DNA of 40,000 nt, from NCBI RefSeq assembly GCF_000220395.1, contig NW_004086067.1, positions 1-40,000 on the forward strand, written 5' to 3'. Source of the DNA: Ichthyophthirius multifiliis (Eukaryota > Ciliophora > Oligohymenophorea > Hymenostomatida). The notes under the pieces were generated by a model. It saw nothing but the letters and a program-made list of their open reading frames with translations, ran no database searches and was not told the origin of the DNA. A program made the translations under genes and the position numbers. This document shows positions 27,611 through 37,747 of the stretch, piece after piece (the first letter of the stretch is position 1; each line of letters opens with the position of its first letter).

Positions 27611-28760
27611 TATTTATAGTGTCCTTATAAACCTAATAATTTTTTGAGCTATAATATGTAACAAAGAATTAATTAAACTTTCTATGAAATAAAATATAAT
27701 AAATTTAACTAAGAGAACTATGTTATGGAAAAGTATAATATATATTTATTTATTATATTAAATATTATTATTATTATTTAAAAAGTCTTGAAGCAATTTC
27801 AAGAGATGGTATAAATATTCCATTTACATTAGTATATAATAAATAATTTGTAAATTCTAACAGCCCCTGTATATTATATTTAAACAGCAATTTAGAAGAA
27901 AGAACACAATATGGTAATATATATATTTTTTTTTACATGATATGTTGTTTTTTAATTAATTATTATATTCTTTTATATATTTAAATTTACTTTTTTATAT
28001 AAAATATTTATAATTTTAATATATAGAATTAAATCCTGTATTTATTAGTGCTTTTGATAGAGGAGCTATTATATGCTATCCACATATGAGAGGTATTTAT
28101 TTTCCGTCTTTTTATATATATTTAAATATAATTTAAGGTACATATGATATAAATAAAGAATGGTTTTTAGAAGGAGTTTAAATAAAAAGATTAACAAATT
28201 TTTGCGACTTAATAGATATTGCCAAATTTATACAAGAAAATGATATATCGAAAAAAATTTGCGGATATTCAAAAACTCCTATAAGTGGTTTGACTTTATT
28301 TAATGCAGTTTTAAACGAGCCGAATTTAATTTAATGCTCTGTTATTTAAGTAATATATAAATATAAATTAAATATGTTAAAAAAATAAAAAAAAAAGAAT
28401 GGTTTATTTGATGTCCTTGAATATTTACATAACAATTATAATCAATAAACAATTAATATTTTCGGAGATATTTAAAAAGATAAAGACTTATATTATTTAG
28501 TTAAAGATTATTCAGTTTATTAAGGAGATTGGACACAATTGGCTTTTGAAAATATGCTTTTTGTTTGCGAAAATGATAATTAATTAGCATATTAGACAAG
28601 AAAATTTGTAGCTAAATTAAGAGAAAATTAAGAAAATAAAGAAATTTATTTTAGAGAATATTTAAATAGTCCATAATATGCTATTGATATTTAAAATTTA
28701 AGTTTTTTAATTAATACAGCTTTTTATAAAATGAAAAATTAAGTAGAAAAATAAAGATGA
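25228..28760 (+). CDS. S9A oligopeptidase B/PREPL-like protein, probably not a functional peptidase
   Basis: Nine exons in one frame give 956 residues: 25228-26060, 26169-26692, 26853-26974, 27021-27530, 27620-27732, 27786-27913, 28027-28092, 28138-28349, 28398-28760. All eight introns are GT...AG and phases match. The basic N-terminus (MQKFLKNQLINQHLRKIEYK) could be a mitochondrial presequence; residues 30-200 are a non-conserved extension. The propeller follows (FIYYNQDLDNVLNIFRVSN, KIAFVFDIYNNNEEYICIVK, QLAFDDFDNIYFVQKNDLKR, MGEQHIFFTQINKDKYPT) and then the hydrolase domain (AISRDGINIPFTLVYNK, SAFDRGAIICYPHMRGTYD, NKEWFLEG, NAVLNEPNLIQCSVI, RKFVAKLREN). The nucleophile region is GYSKTPISG (Ser810) where the family has GxSxGG; an Asp fits at 896; no His is found in the expected loop (YLNSPQYAIDI). 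PREPL-like binding roles are possible. A coiled-coil-like insert around KTEINKLQIENTEQQIELGE is unusual. Confidence 0.85.
26693..26852 (+). other. Intron of the S9 gene with TA-rich core
   Basis: 160 bp, GT...AG, the longest intron of this gene. Its removal joins phase 1 to phase 1 and continues the propeller. It consists of interrupted TATATAAATA repeats. Confidence 0.75.
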
Positions 28761-28886
28761 AAATAAAAAATAAAAATAATAAACATATTATTAAAAAAAA
28801 AGTTTTTTTTTTATTTTTTTAATAATTAAAAAATATTTAACAGAGATAAACTAAAAAATATAATTTCTAATGTATAAATTAATATG

Positions 28887-28931
<45 letters not shown>

Positions 28932-29024
28932 ATAAAATTTAAATAACATCTATTTTTTTATGTTTTCAAAATAAGTATTAAAAAAACAAAAAATTAACAA
29001 AATTATATTAATAAACATTTAAAG

Positions 29025-29373
29025 ATGAATAAAGATCTTTTTTTTCAAAAATAATACTAAAGTTAACAATATAATACAAATAATTAAAGTTTATATATAT
29101 TAAATTGCTAACACTCCGATTCTGATAAAAACATAAACTGTAAAAAATGTGGAATAAAATTATATAAAGTAAATAAAAAAAACTAAAAACTAATTAAAAA
29201 AAAAAAGAATACAAAAGCATTAAAATCTTAATAAATGAATTATATTTCTACAGTTTCAACAAAAACATATTTAAAAAATACATTTAAAAATAATCTAATA
29301 ATAAATATTAAACAATACCCAGAATATTTAACTGTAAAATATATATAAAATATATAAAATATATAAAATATAT

Positions 29374-29416
<43 letters not shown>

Positions 29417-30187
29417 TTATATTATTTTCCATTCCTTATTTATTGTTATTACTAATTTATAAATTATTTATTAAAATAATTATTTAAATTAAAGAATCGT
29501 GAAACAATAATAAATTTTATTTAAATCTAAGGGGAAAAGCTAAAAATATCAAACAAAACTATTTATTTAAGTATTGTATTTTTAGACTATTTAATACAGT
29601 AAGATTATTTCTAAATAATTTAAAATTTGTAACTATATGCATTAATAAGTTTACTTGTAGCTGCAAAAAGTATTGAAATAGACGATAGAATACCTTTTGT
29701 TTCAGCTTTAAAAAGAATAATAAATGTAAGCTCTACTGAAATTAAAAAGGCAGAAGAAAGAGTATTAAAAATATTTAATTTTTAACTCTAAATGGAAAAT
29801 TTATACGACTTCTTGGAATATACTCTTAGCTAAGGTATTATTTTCGATAACGATAAAAACATAAATGATGAAAATATAAACAAATAAACTACAAAATAAT
29901 GGGAAATAATAGAAAAAATAGAAAAAGATATATTCAAATTAGCTTTTTTGATAATAAAAGACATAAGCTATTATGATTATTAATTAGATGAATTAGCATG
30001 TGCATGTATAATATACTTAAGACAAAAAAATAATATATAAATTTTCGATAGAGAAGAAATTTTCTAAATTTGCAATTTTTTTAATTATTAAATTGTAGAA
30101 ATTATAAAAGATAAATTTTTATAAAAATTTGATTGCTATTTTAAATAAAGTTCTTTTTTATAAAGCAATATAATTATTTAACCTTCT

Positions 30188-30247
<60 letters not shown>

Positions 30248-30556
30248 TATAATAATAGTGTTAATAATAAAAATAATAATATTTATAAAAATAATAATAA
30301 TGGATTTAAAAGAGGATATTCAATTTAAACTAATAAAGAATGGTAAAAATTTAAACACTTAGAAGAAAATAAACCTTCTTATAATTTAGACAGTAAATAA
30401 TTAAATTTTTAGATTAATAATAATGTTTATTAAAATTAATAATAAAATTTAAATTTTAATAAAAAAAATATTAATACTTTTAGAAGTTTGAAAGAATTAT
30501 AAATTCTTTAAAATAAAATTTGTAAGAATTTAAATGAAAAAAAATGTTTGCTTTGA
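29025..30556 (+). CDS. Cyclin with N-terminal Cys/His motif and poly-Asn tail
   Basis: Exons 29025-29168, 29208-29333 and 29495-30556, 443 residues, TGA 30554-30556; both introns (39 and 161 bp) are phase 0 and required. The N-terminus (MNKDLFFQKQYQSQQYN) is followed by CQHSDSDKNINCKKCG, which could bind a metal. The cyclin box starts near residue 91: NRETIINFI, KISNKTIYLSIVFLDYLI, LQLYALISLLVAAKSIEI, RIPFVSALKRI, KKAEERVLKIFNFQL; this matches the core with Arg of the MRxxL-type helix 1 and the KxxE pair (Lys in AAKS, Glu in KAEER). The second fold repeat is IFKLAFLIIKDISYYDYQLD, ELACACIIYLRQKNN. A long poly-Asn tract (30188-30249) precedes a basic tail. Binds and activates a CDK; which class is unclear. 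No destruction box recognised. Confidence 0.88.
29334..29494 (+). other. Cyclin intron with 9-bp tandem repeats and (TA)n
   Basis: 161-bp GT...AG intron. It contains four copies of a 9-bp unit (AAAATATAT) from about 29338, then a (TA)n run to about 29412. Removing it joins the N-terminal Cys/His exon to the cyclin box in phase 0. Confidence 0.8.
30188..30249 (+). repeat. (AAT)n tract encoding poly-Asn in the cyclin
   Basis: About twenty trinucleotide units in frame as Asn, followed by interrupted Asn/Lys sequence to about 30300. Confidence 0.85.
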
Positions 30557-30956
30557 GTAGTTCTAAAAATATTTTAACATATTCATATTCGTATAATTCT
30601 TTGAATAAAAATACTATTTAGAATAATTTAAAGTTTTAAAATAAGTTATATTTATGATTTTTCTTATTAATTTAAATTAATTTATTTATTAAAATTATAT
30701 ATTGTATATATAATATATAATATATAAATAATATATAATATATAATATTTAATATATAAAATAAATTAATAAATAATTAATAAAATATTGAATCATTAAA
30801 ATAATTTAAATTATTCTCTTTATTAATTATATCCAAAATTAATTTGAAATTTAGGTAAATAGTTTTTTTTTACTTATAAATCAAAAAATTATTTTTATTC
30901 ATTTTTATTTTTAATATTTTATTTATTAATATCATTATTGTGTATATTATTATTAA

Positions 30957-30995
<39 letters not shown>

Positions 30996-31018
30996 GTATT
31001 TCTTTCCATTTATTACAA
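30557..31018. other. Convergent spacer with simple repeats
   Basis: Between the 3' ends of the cyclin and the minus-strand NOL8-like gene. It holds TATATAATATATAA-type repeats at about 30701-30760 and (ATT)n at about 30955-30993. No supported gene. Confidence 0.5.
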
Positions 31019-32196
31019 TCAATTTTAATTTTTTTAAAACAGGTTTTTTATGTTCTTTAATAATTTCTACTTTTTTTCTTTATTTAAATTTTTATTTAAT
31101 ATAGAATTAGCTTTTAAAATTTTCATGTATTTCTTATCTATTCCTGAAATTATTTTACTTTCTTCTTTATCTTATATCTCTGTTTTTTATTTATTTTTTT
31201 ATGTTTTCTACTCTTATTTATCTTTTTCGTTTTAATCAATTAAAGCTTTAACACCTGCTTAATTAGGATCAAATCTAGGAATAATTAAATTAAATGATTT
31301 AATATTATTACTAATATTCTTATTTTGTAAATCATTTTATTTTTCTACATCTTTTTTTTCCTAAATTATTATTATTAATTGTATCTATACTTTTATATAA
31401 AACACTTTTATTTTTAATTATTTATACATTCTTTTTTTGTTTTATAAAAAAAGTTTCATATCAGGCATTAATTCTTAAAGGATTTTTAAGTAATTTTAAA
31501 GTTCCTTTTCTAAATCTATATCTTAATTTAACTTATCTGCTTCAACATTTATATAATAATCCTCATTTTCAGTTAATTATTAATTCTCTATATTTTTTTC
31601 TTAAGAATAATTATTTTCTTAATTTTTTAAATTGTTTTGATTAATTTCAATTTAATTTATTTTTTAATTTTCATTAAATTTAACTTTTTATTAATTTTGT
31701 TTCTTTTATTATTTTTTTTGGATATTTTTAAATTCCATATCACTTTAGTCTGATAAGTTTTCAAAATCAATACCCGTAGTGAGTATTTTTACATTATTTG
31801 GTAATTTGTCTACTTCAATATCTTCCTCAAATCTTTTATCTAATATGAATCTTTCATCTCCTTTATAAGTTTTCTATAATTCGAATAAAACCTAACCTTT
31901 TTTAGTATCGAAAATAGATGATTCTTTACGAAAACCTCTTTTTTAATTAATTTCGTGTTTTTTGTCTTTTTCTTCTTATTTTTTTTATTATTTTAATAAC
32001 AATTTTTGTTTAAAAGTCAATCTTTTTTAAAATAAGAATTTTAATTTATATTTAATTATTGATTTTTTGAATGAATTATTTTTTATTAATTTAAAGGTAA
32101 TTTTTAAAAATTTATTTTCTTTTAATCATCTTCACTTTCACTAAAAGAACCTAACCAATCTTTATGACTTATTTTTTTAAATTGTATGTCAGTCAT
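31019..32196 (-). CDS. Putative nucleolar protein, NOL8-like C-terminus
   Basis: The ATG at 32196 gives MTDIQFKKISHKDWLGSFSE, followed by an acidic stretch. The main frame reads RGFRKESSIFDTKKGQ, VLFELQKTYKGDERFILDKR and FEEDIEVDKLPNN, then a Lys/Gln coiled coil, LQNYLKILQELMPDM, SFNLIIPRFDPNQAGVKALI and a basic tail ending at TGA 31019-31021. The phrase LFxLQxxxxxDxRFxxDxRF followed later by a helix and RFDPxxA resembles the C-terminal region of NOL8, a nucleolar protein in rRNA processing; this is from memory and tentative. The initial frame and the main frame differ by one base in a GT-free A/T-rich stretch at about 32040-32110, so a single-base error or a real frameshift is likely. A 47-bp GT...AG intron (from GTGTTT near 31400) is possible but not needed for the frame. 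Confidence 0.55.
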
Positions 32197-32811
32197 ATTT
32201 TATCCGAATATAATAATTGTATTAATTATTGTATTTTATAAAAAATATATATAATAAAATATAAAAATATTAAATAAAAACAATTTAAAAAATAAAAATA
32301 ATAAATTATTTTTAACTCTTGTAATTATATATATATATATATATATTTAATTTTATAAATAAATATAAAACAATATTAGTCACAATGATTAAAATAATAT
32401 ATATATTTATATTACAAATATAGAATATAGTTGTTTTAATTATTTTAAAATAATTTTGAATTGAATTTTAAAATTGTTAAAAAGTATTATAAAAATAATT
32501 CATATTGTATTATTTGTTTAAAAATAAAAAAAAACTAATTTATTTAAATAATTTAAAAAAATTAAATATTTTTGATATTTTATTAAAAAAAATAGACTAT
32601 AAAATATTTGAAATATTTATTTATATAATATATTGATAAATAAAAAATTTAAAAATAAAATAAATAAAATGTATTATTATTTTATTTACTTATTTTTTAC
32701 TGTTTTTTTATAAAAATTAAATTTAATTAAAATATAAATAAAAAAGAGCTTATTATTTAAAAAAGAAGAAATTGAAATATATTAAAATATATATAAGCAA
32801 TATATATAAAA
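32197..32811. other. Divergent spacer
   Basis: About 615 bp between divergent starts, with (TA)n at about 32327-32346 and A/T runs. No frame supported beyond the flanking genes. Confidence 0.4.
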
Positions 32812-34989
32812 ATGAAAAGTAATACATTATAGTAATTAAACACTGAATAAAGTCAGCCTAATATAGATGTAAAAAATAAGAAGAAAATTTAAAGTGAACG
32901 TAAATAATGTATTCCTTATTTGTAAAAACCAAAAACATTTTATTTTAAAAATCAGAATAATATACAATAATACAGAACAACAGTAAATACATCTATAGTA
33001 AATAAGACGAAAAAAAGTTAAAATATATAATAAAAGAAATATGACGAATAAATTTATTAATCTATAAAAAAATCATTATCATCAAATAAATAAAAACAAA
33101 TAAAAACTTATGAAAGTATAAATATAAACATAAATTAAAGTTTAAATACATTAACTTGTTAAAAATAAAATATAAACTAAATAGATTTTCATTAGATATA
33201 CTTCATTTAAAATAATAAATAAAAAATAGATAAAAAAATAATAATAATAATGATAATAATAATAATAATAATAAATTTAATATTAATAATTAAAACAATA
33301 ATTATAAAATACATAAAATAATAAATTTAATATTAATAATTAAAACAATAATTATAAAATACATACCCAACAATATTAACAATTAAATAAAAATATGTTC
33401 AAACAAAAATAACAAAGTTCCCGATATAAATTTTTTTCGACATATTATGTTGTTTCAGATTAAAGCAATAATAACTAGAATTTAGATGATTAAATTTTTT
33501 AATATAAAAATAATAAAAAAAATACTACAACAAATACTAATTTAAATATCAGTAACAAAAATCATTTTAATATAGTAAATGATAATTAAAATCATAATAA
33601 TGAAATATAAAATTAAAATATATATCATAAAATTTAAAATAAATATTATGTTAAATCTAGTATTAATATATAAAATTTAAAAAATTAATTGAAATAATAA
33701 TCCGAAAATATTAGCCCTAATAAAATTTCTAAAACTGAATAAAATAATTAATAAACAGAAGAAAATAATGATAATAGCTTCTTTTATAAAGATGACGAAG
33801 AATTAATTAAATAGCCTATAGTGGTTAATTTAATACCTGTTTCTCCAAATAAAAAGCATAAACCTAATAATGAGTTAAATTATTTTGTTAATTAAAAAAA
33901 TTAAGATAATGAATAATTATGGTTTTATATTTAAGTTAAAAGATGTGAGACTGTCGCTAATTGTGATGAAGATTAATAAATCAATTAAATTTAAGTCAAT
34001 AGAAAAATTGTTAACAAATCTTTAAGTGTTGTTAAGGAAAAAAGCTAAATTTAAAATAATATAGGAAAATAAGATTTAAAAAGTATTGAAAAAAATGATT
34101 CTTTTGATAATAAAAATTAAGACAATATTAATATTAATAAAAATAATATAAATAATAATAATATTAATAGGAATTAATTGGAAAATAATTATTCTATACT
34201 ATAATAGTTTAAAGAAAATGTACAAAATTTAGTCTAAAATACATTTAGGACAAGTATTAATTTCGAATAATATAAATGTAGTTGCTTTTATGAAAATGAT
34301 AATTTAGTAGATGGAAATATTAGAAAACTGTCGTGTTAAAATAGTCAAAAATGGCTTTAAAATTTATATAAGGAAAAAGATCTTATTTATTTGGAAAAAG
34401 TATATGAGTAAATAAAAAAAGAAAGCCTTAATTTAATTGATTAGAATGTTATTATTTAAATAGAAAAAGATATTCATAGAACTTATCCTGATATAAAATA
34501 TTTCCTAAAATAATAATAAGGATAATAAGTATTAAAAAATGTACTGATTTCATTTGCAGCATATGATCCTTAGATTGGATATGTTTAAGGTATTAATTTT
34601 ATTGCGGCTTTTTTTGTTTTTCATTCCGTTGAGTTTATTGCTTTTTGGCTTCTTGCAAATTTATTTGAAAGGTTTGAAATGAGAGATATTTATTTACCAA
34701 GTTATTTTTTATTAATATATTAGATATAATAGAAATATTTATATAATGTATTATATATATTATTTGTAGATTTACCAGGATTAAATAAACATTCGAAAAT
34801 AATTGAGAATTTAATTTAAGAATATGATGTAGATCTAAGTAATCATTTTGTAAATCATTAATTCAATTAAAATTAATTTTTTTAAAAATTAATATATAAA
34901 AAAGATAAATAATTAAATAAATCCTTAAATGTATATAACTCCTTGGCTTTTTACATTGTTTGGAATGGTTATTCCATTAAAATATATAG

Positions 34990-35044
<55 letters not shown>

Positions 35045-35379
35045 TTATATTTTTTTTTATATATATATTCATATATCTTTATTTATTTTTATATAAATAA
35101 TATCATTAAAAGGATAAATTTTATGAATATTTGATTTAAAAAGGTTGGATTTATTTTTATAAATTTACTTTATGTTACATTAAGAGTAATAAATAAGAAA
35201 TTTTATAATAAGATATGATGGGAACTTTAAGTATTATATGTTAAAGAAATAATTAAATTAGTTTAATCTAATATGAAGATTCTATTGATTGGCATTATTT
35301 AATTAATTAAGCTTATAAAATAAACTTGGATGAAAAAAAAATTTATGATATGATTGAATAATTTAATTAAGAAAATTGA
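32812..35379 (+). CDS. TBC-domain RabGAP
   Basis: The C-terminal third is a clear TBC domain: IEKDIHRTYPDIKYF (IxxDxxR arginine finger), VLISFAAYDPQIGYVQGINF (YxQG glutamine finger), FIAFWLLANLFERFEMRDIY, LPGLNKHSKIIENLI, INPQMYITPWLFTLFGMVIP, IQKGWIYFYKFTL. Both catalytic fingers are present, so it should be an active GTPase-activating protein for a Rab. Introns 34701-34769, 34850-34904 and 34989-35112 are GT...AG with matching phases; TGA 35377-35379. The N-terminal 400 residues are Asn/Gln/Ser-rich. The start at 32812 (MKSNTLQQLNTEQSQ) opens about 150 codons, but the frame changes in the Asn-rich stretch at 33150-33370, which includes an exact 50-bp tandem duplication; past it the frame is continuous. 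A cysteine pair lies ahead of the TBC domain (YKCSCFYENDN). Confidence 0.85.
33265..33364 (+). repeat. Exact 50-bp tandem duplication
   Basis: Two adjacent copies of a 50-bp unit (ATAAATTTAATATTAATAAT... starting at 33271 and 33321), identical through ACATA. The unit length is not a multiple of three, so it shifts the reading frame of the TBC gene between copies. With one copy counted, the Asn-rich frame continues directly into the downstream TBC frame. Confidence 0.9.
34989..35112 (+). other. TBC gene intron dominated by (TA)n
   Basis: 124-bp GT...AG intron whose first half is about 22 TA units. Its removal joins the MYITPWLFTLF exon to the final TBC exon in phase 0. The exact acceptor is slightly uncertain because the Trp usual at this junction is not seen. 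Confidence 0.65.
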
Positions 35380-35533
35380 AAATATAAATTATTATATTGT
35401 ATATTTAAAAATAGAAACATTATTTTTTTTAAAAATAAAAAAAATATTTAATGTTTATTATATAATATTTTTTTTATATTTTAAATAAAAAAATAAAATA
35501 AAAAAATATTATATATATATAAATAAAAAAAAT

Positions 35534-37088
35534 TCAATATTTAGTTGTCGAAGATTCAAATTTCTAATTTTTAATAGGTTATTCATGTAAAAGAACTTAT
35601 ATTTTAAGAATTTTATCATTTAGTTTCCTGTTTTCTTCTTCAAAATCTTATTTTTCACTAACTAAATCATCACACTTTAATTCCAACTCTTTAAATTTCA
35701 TTGCCCATATTTTATTAGAAGCTTCAAAATCTTAATTTTCTAATTAAAGCCTATCTATTTCATGTGAATATTTTTCTTCATATCTAAAATATATTAATCT
35801 AAAATAATAATACATATATATAATTACATTTAATTAAGTCTTTTATAATCAGTTTTCATTTATTCCATTTAAGTAGTTAAACTTCTATTTTCTTATTCTA
35901 AAATATGAATTTTATATTCCAAATCCTAAACATGTAATTCTCTTTTAGTTTTTTCGTTTTTAAGTCTTTATATCTTTTATTCATGTTCCCCATCTAATGG
36001 TTTTCTTACTCTACTATCTAAATTTTCATCTACGTAAGCTTTCTTTCCATATTTTTTGCTTTATTCTAAATATCTTAAATAATCTTCATAATCGTCCTAT
36101 TCTCTTAAAGATTTTCCAACTGTTTTTCTTTAATTTATATTTTATTCATCATAGGCTTTATTACTAAATTCTTGATTATCTTAAAGTTTATAATAATAAA
36201 TAAAAATTGTTAAAAATAAATAATATATATATATATGTAAATATATATAATTATTTATATACATTTATATATTAAAATTTATTTTTATTTTTACCTTAAT
36301 TTTAATTAAATCTTTATTAAGTATTTGTTTAATCATTTAAAACATCTTTGTATATATATTTTTTTATATTTAATATATTTTATTTTTACTTTTATTTGTT
36401 TATTAGTTTCTATTTGATTAATTATTTAATTATTATGATTATGAAAGTTATATATTTTAATTAGAATTTACTTAAGTACTTCCGTTAACAAATTAACTGC
36501 TTCCATTGACATATTAATTATTTCCATTTACAAATTAATTATTTCCTACATTATATTAATTATTTCCACCAGCATATTAATTATTTCCACCAGTATATTA
36601 TTGATTTCCTGTTTTTTTTTTTTTATAAAAAAATAAAATATAAATTAAAAATAACTACGTTATATATAAATAAATATACCTTATTATTATACATAAGGAT
36701 TTAAACCTTAATGATATTATTATTAATAAACTACTCTTCCAGGAATTATAGGTATTTATTCATATGCAACTTGATTATGCATAGGTTGAATAACCGAACC
36801 TTAAGGAACTATCATAGAAGGATGCTAATGTTCAACTAAATATTAAGTAACATGACGTTTTAATGGAATTGCAGGCGATTCTGATCTAACTTATTGTGTT
36901 AATTGACTGCCTCTTGGAGATTCAATTCTGTACCCTATTTGAGTTGGCTATTCTCTATATCGGATAGGTGATTCAACCCTGTAAGATCCTAAATGTTGAC
37001 TTAAAGGAGCTTTTTCGATTGTTTTTGATGATGCTGCTGGGATGCTATGTGTATGGGAGTATAGTGGAGGCGGGGGGTGAGGATACAT
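35534..37088 (-). CDS. Repeat plus coiled-coil protein, 426 aa
   Basis: ATG at 37088 (MYPHPPPPLYSHTHSIPAAS), TGA 35534-35536. Introns on the minus strand at 36609-36679, 36346-36389, 36180-36294 and 35784-35827; all phases agree (427 codons with stop). The N-terminal 135 residues are Pro/Arg/Ser/Gln-rich with a repeated phrase YRVESP...YRIESPRG and unusually high GC at its 5' end. Residues 137-185 are about seven copies of a heptapeptide (consensus GGNNQYx). The last 200 residues are a strong coiled coil (DDYEDYLRYLEQSKKYGKKA, RELHVQDLEYKIHILEQEN, IWAMKFKELELKCDDLVSEK). The layout of a disordered repeat head and coiled-coil tail suggests a cytoskeletal or membrane-skeleton component; this is inference. 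Tail-to-tail with the TBC gene and divergent from the thioredoxin-like gene. Confidence 0.85.
36470..36608 (-). repeat. 21-bp coding tandem repeats (GGNNQYx heptapeptides)
   Basis: About seven diverged 21-bp units on the minus strand encode NQQYTGG, NNQYAGG, NNQYNVG, NNQFVNG, NNQYVNG, SSQFVNG and STQV. Units nearest the 5' end are most alike, as expected of recent unequal exchange. Confidence 0.85.
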
Positions 37089-37747
37089 TATATGATTTTA
37101 TTTATTTATTTGTTTTTTTGTTTTTTATTTTAATAAACAATTTAAATTATTTAATTTTATATGTATATATTTATTTTTTTAAATTTATTTTAAATTAAAT
37201 AGAAAAAGTTATTTTTTTTTTTTTTTAAATAATTTTTTATTAAAAAAAATAAAAAAAACATATTTAAATAAAAAAAAAGTAATTTATATATTAATTTATT
37301 TTTATGAATATAATATCTTTATATTTAAACTTTATTAATTTTATAGTTTAAATAAAAAAATAATTTAAAAAAAATAAAATATAATTCAATATTATTTAAA
37401 ATAATTTATAATATATACAAATATACATATATACGTATATATATATAAATATATATATATATTTATATATTTATATATATTTATATATTTATATTGTATT
37501 TTAATTTATATTATAATTTTTTTTTTTTTTTTAATAGTATATTTTTTTATTTATATATATAATATTAAAAATTTATAATAATAAACTTCTTATAATGTAA
37601 AGAAATTTATCAAAGTCAATTCAATTATTTTAATAATAATTTAAAAAAATATTAAATTAATTTTATTTTATATAAAAATATATAAATTAAAATTATAAAA
37701 TATTTTACATTTATATATATCTTTTTTTTAAAAATAATAATTAAATA
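37089..37747. other. Divergent spacer
   Basis: About 660 bp between divergent genes, with long A and T runs and TA-rich repeats at about 37416-37475. No frame supported. Presumed to contain promoters for the repeat protein and the thioredoxin-fold protein. Confidence 0.4.

Noticed and set aside
27541-27619. An apparent non-GT intron in an AT microsatellite of the S9 gene
   Set aside because: A normal GT donor at 27531 (GTAGAA) joins in phase with the acceptor at 27619 and restores the family pattern.
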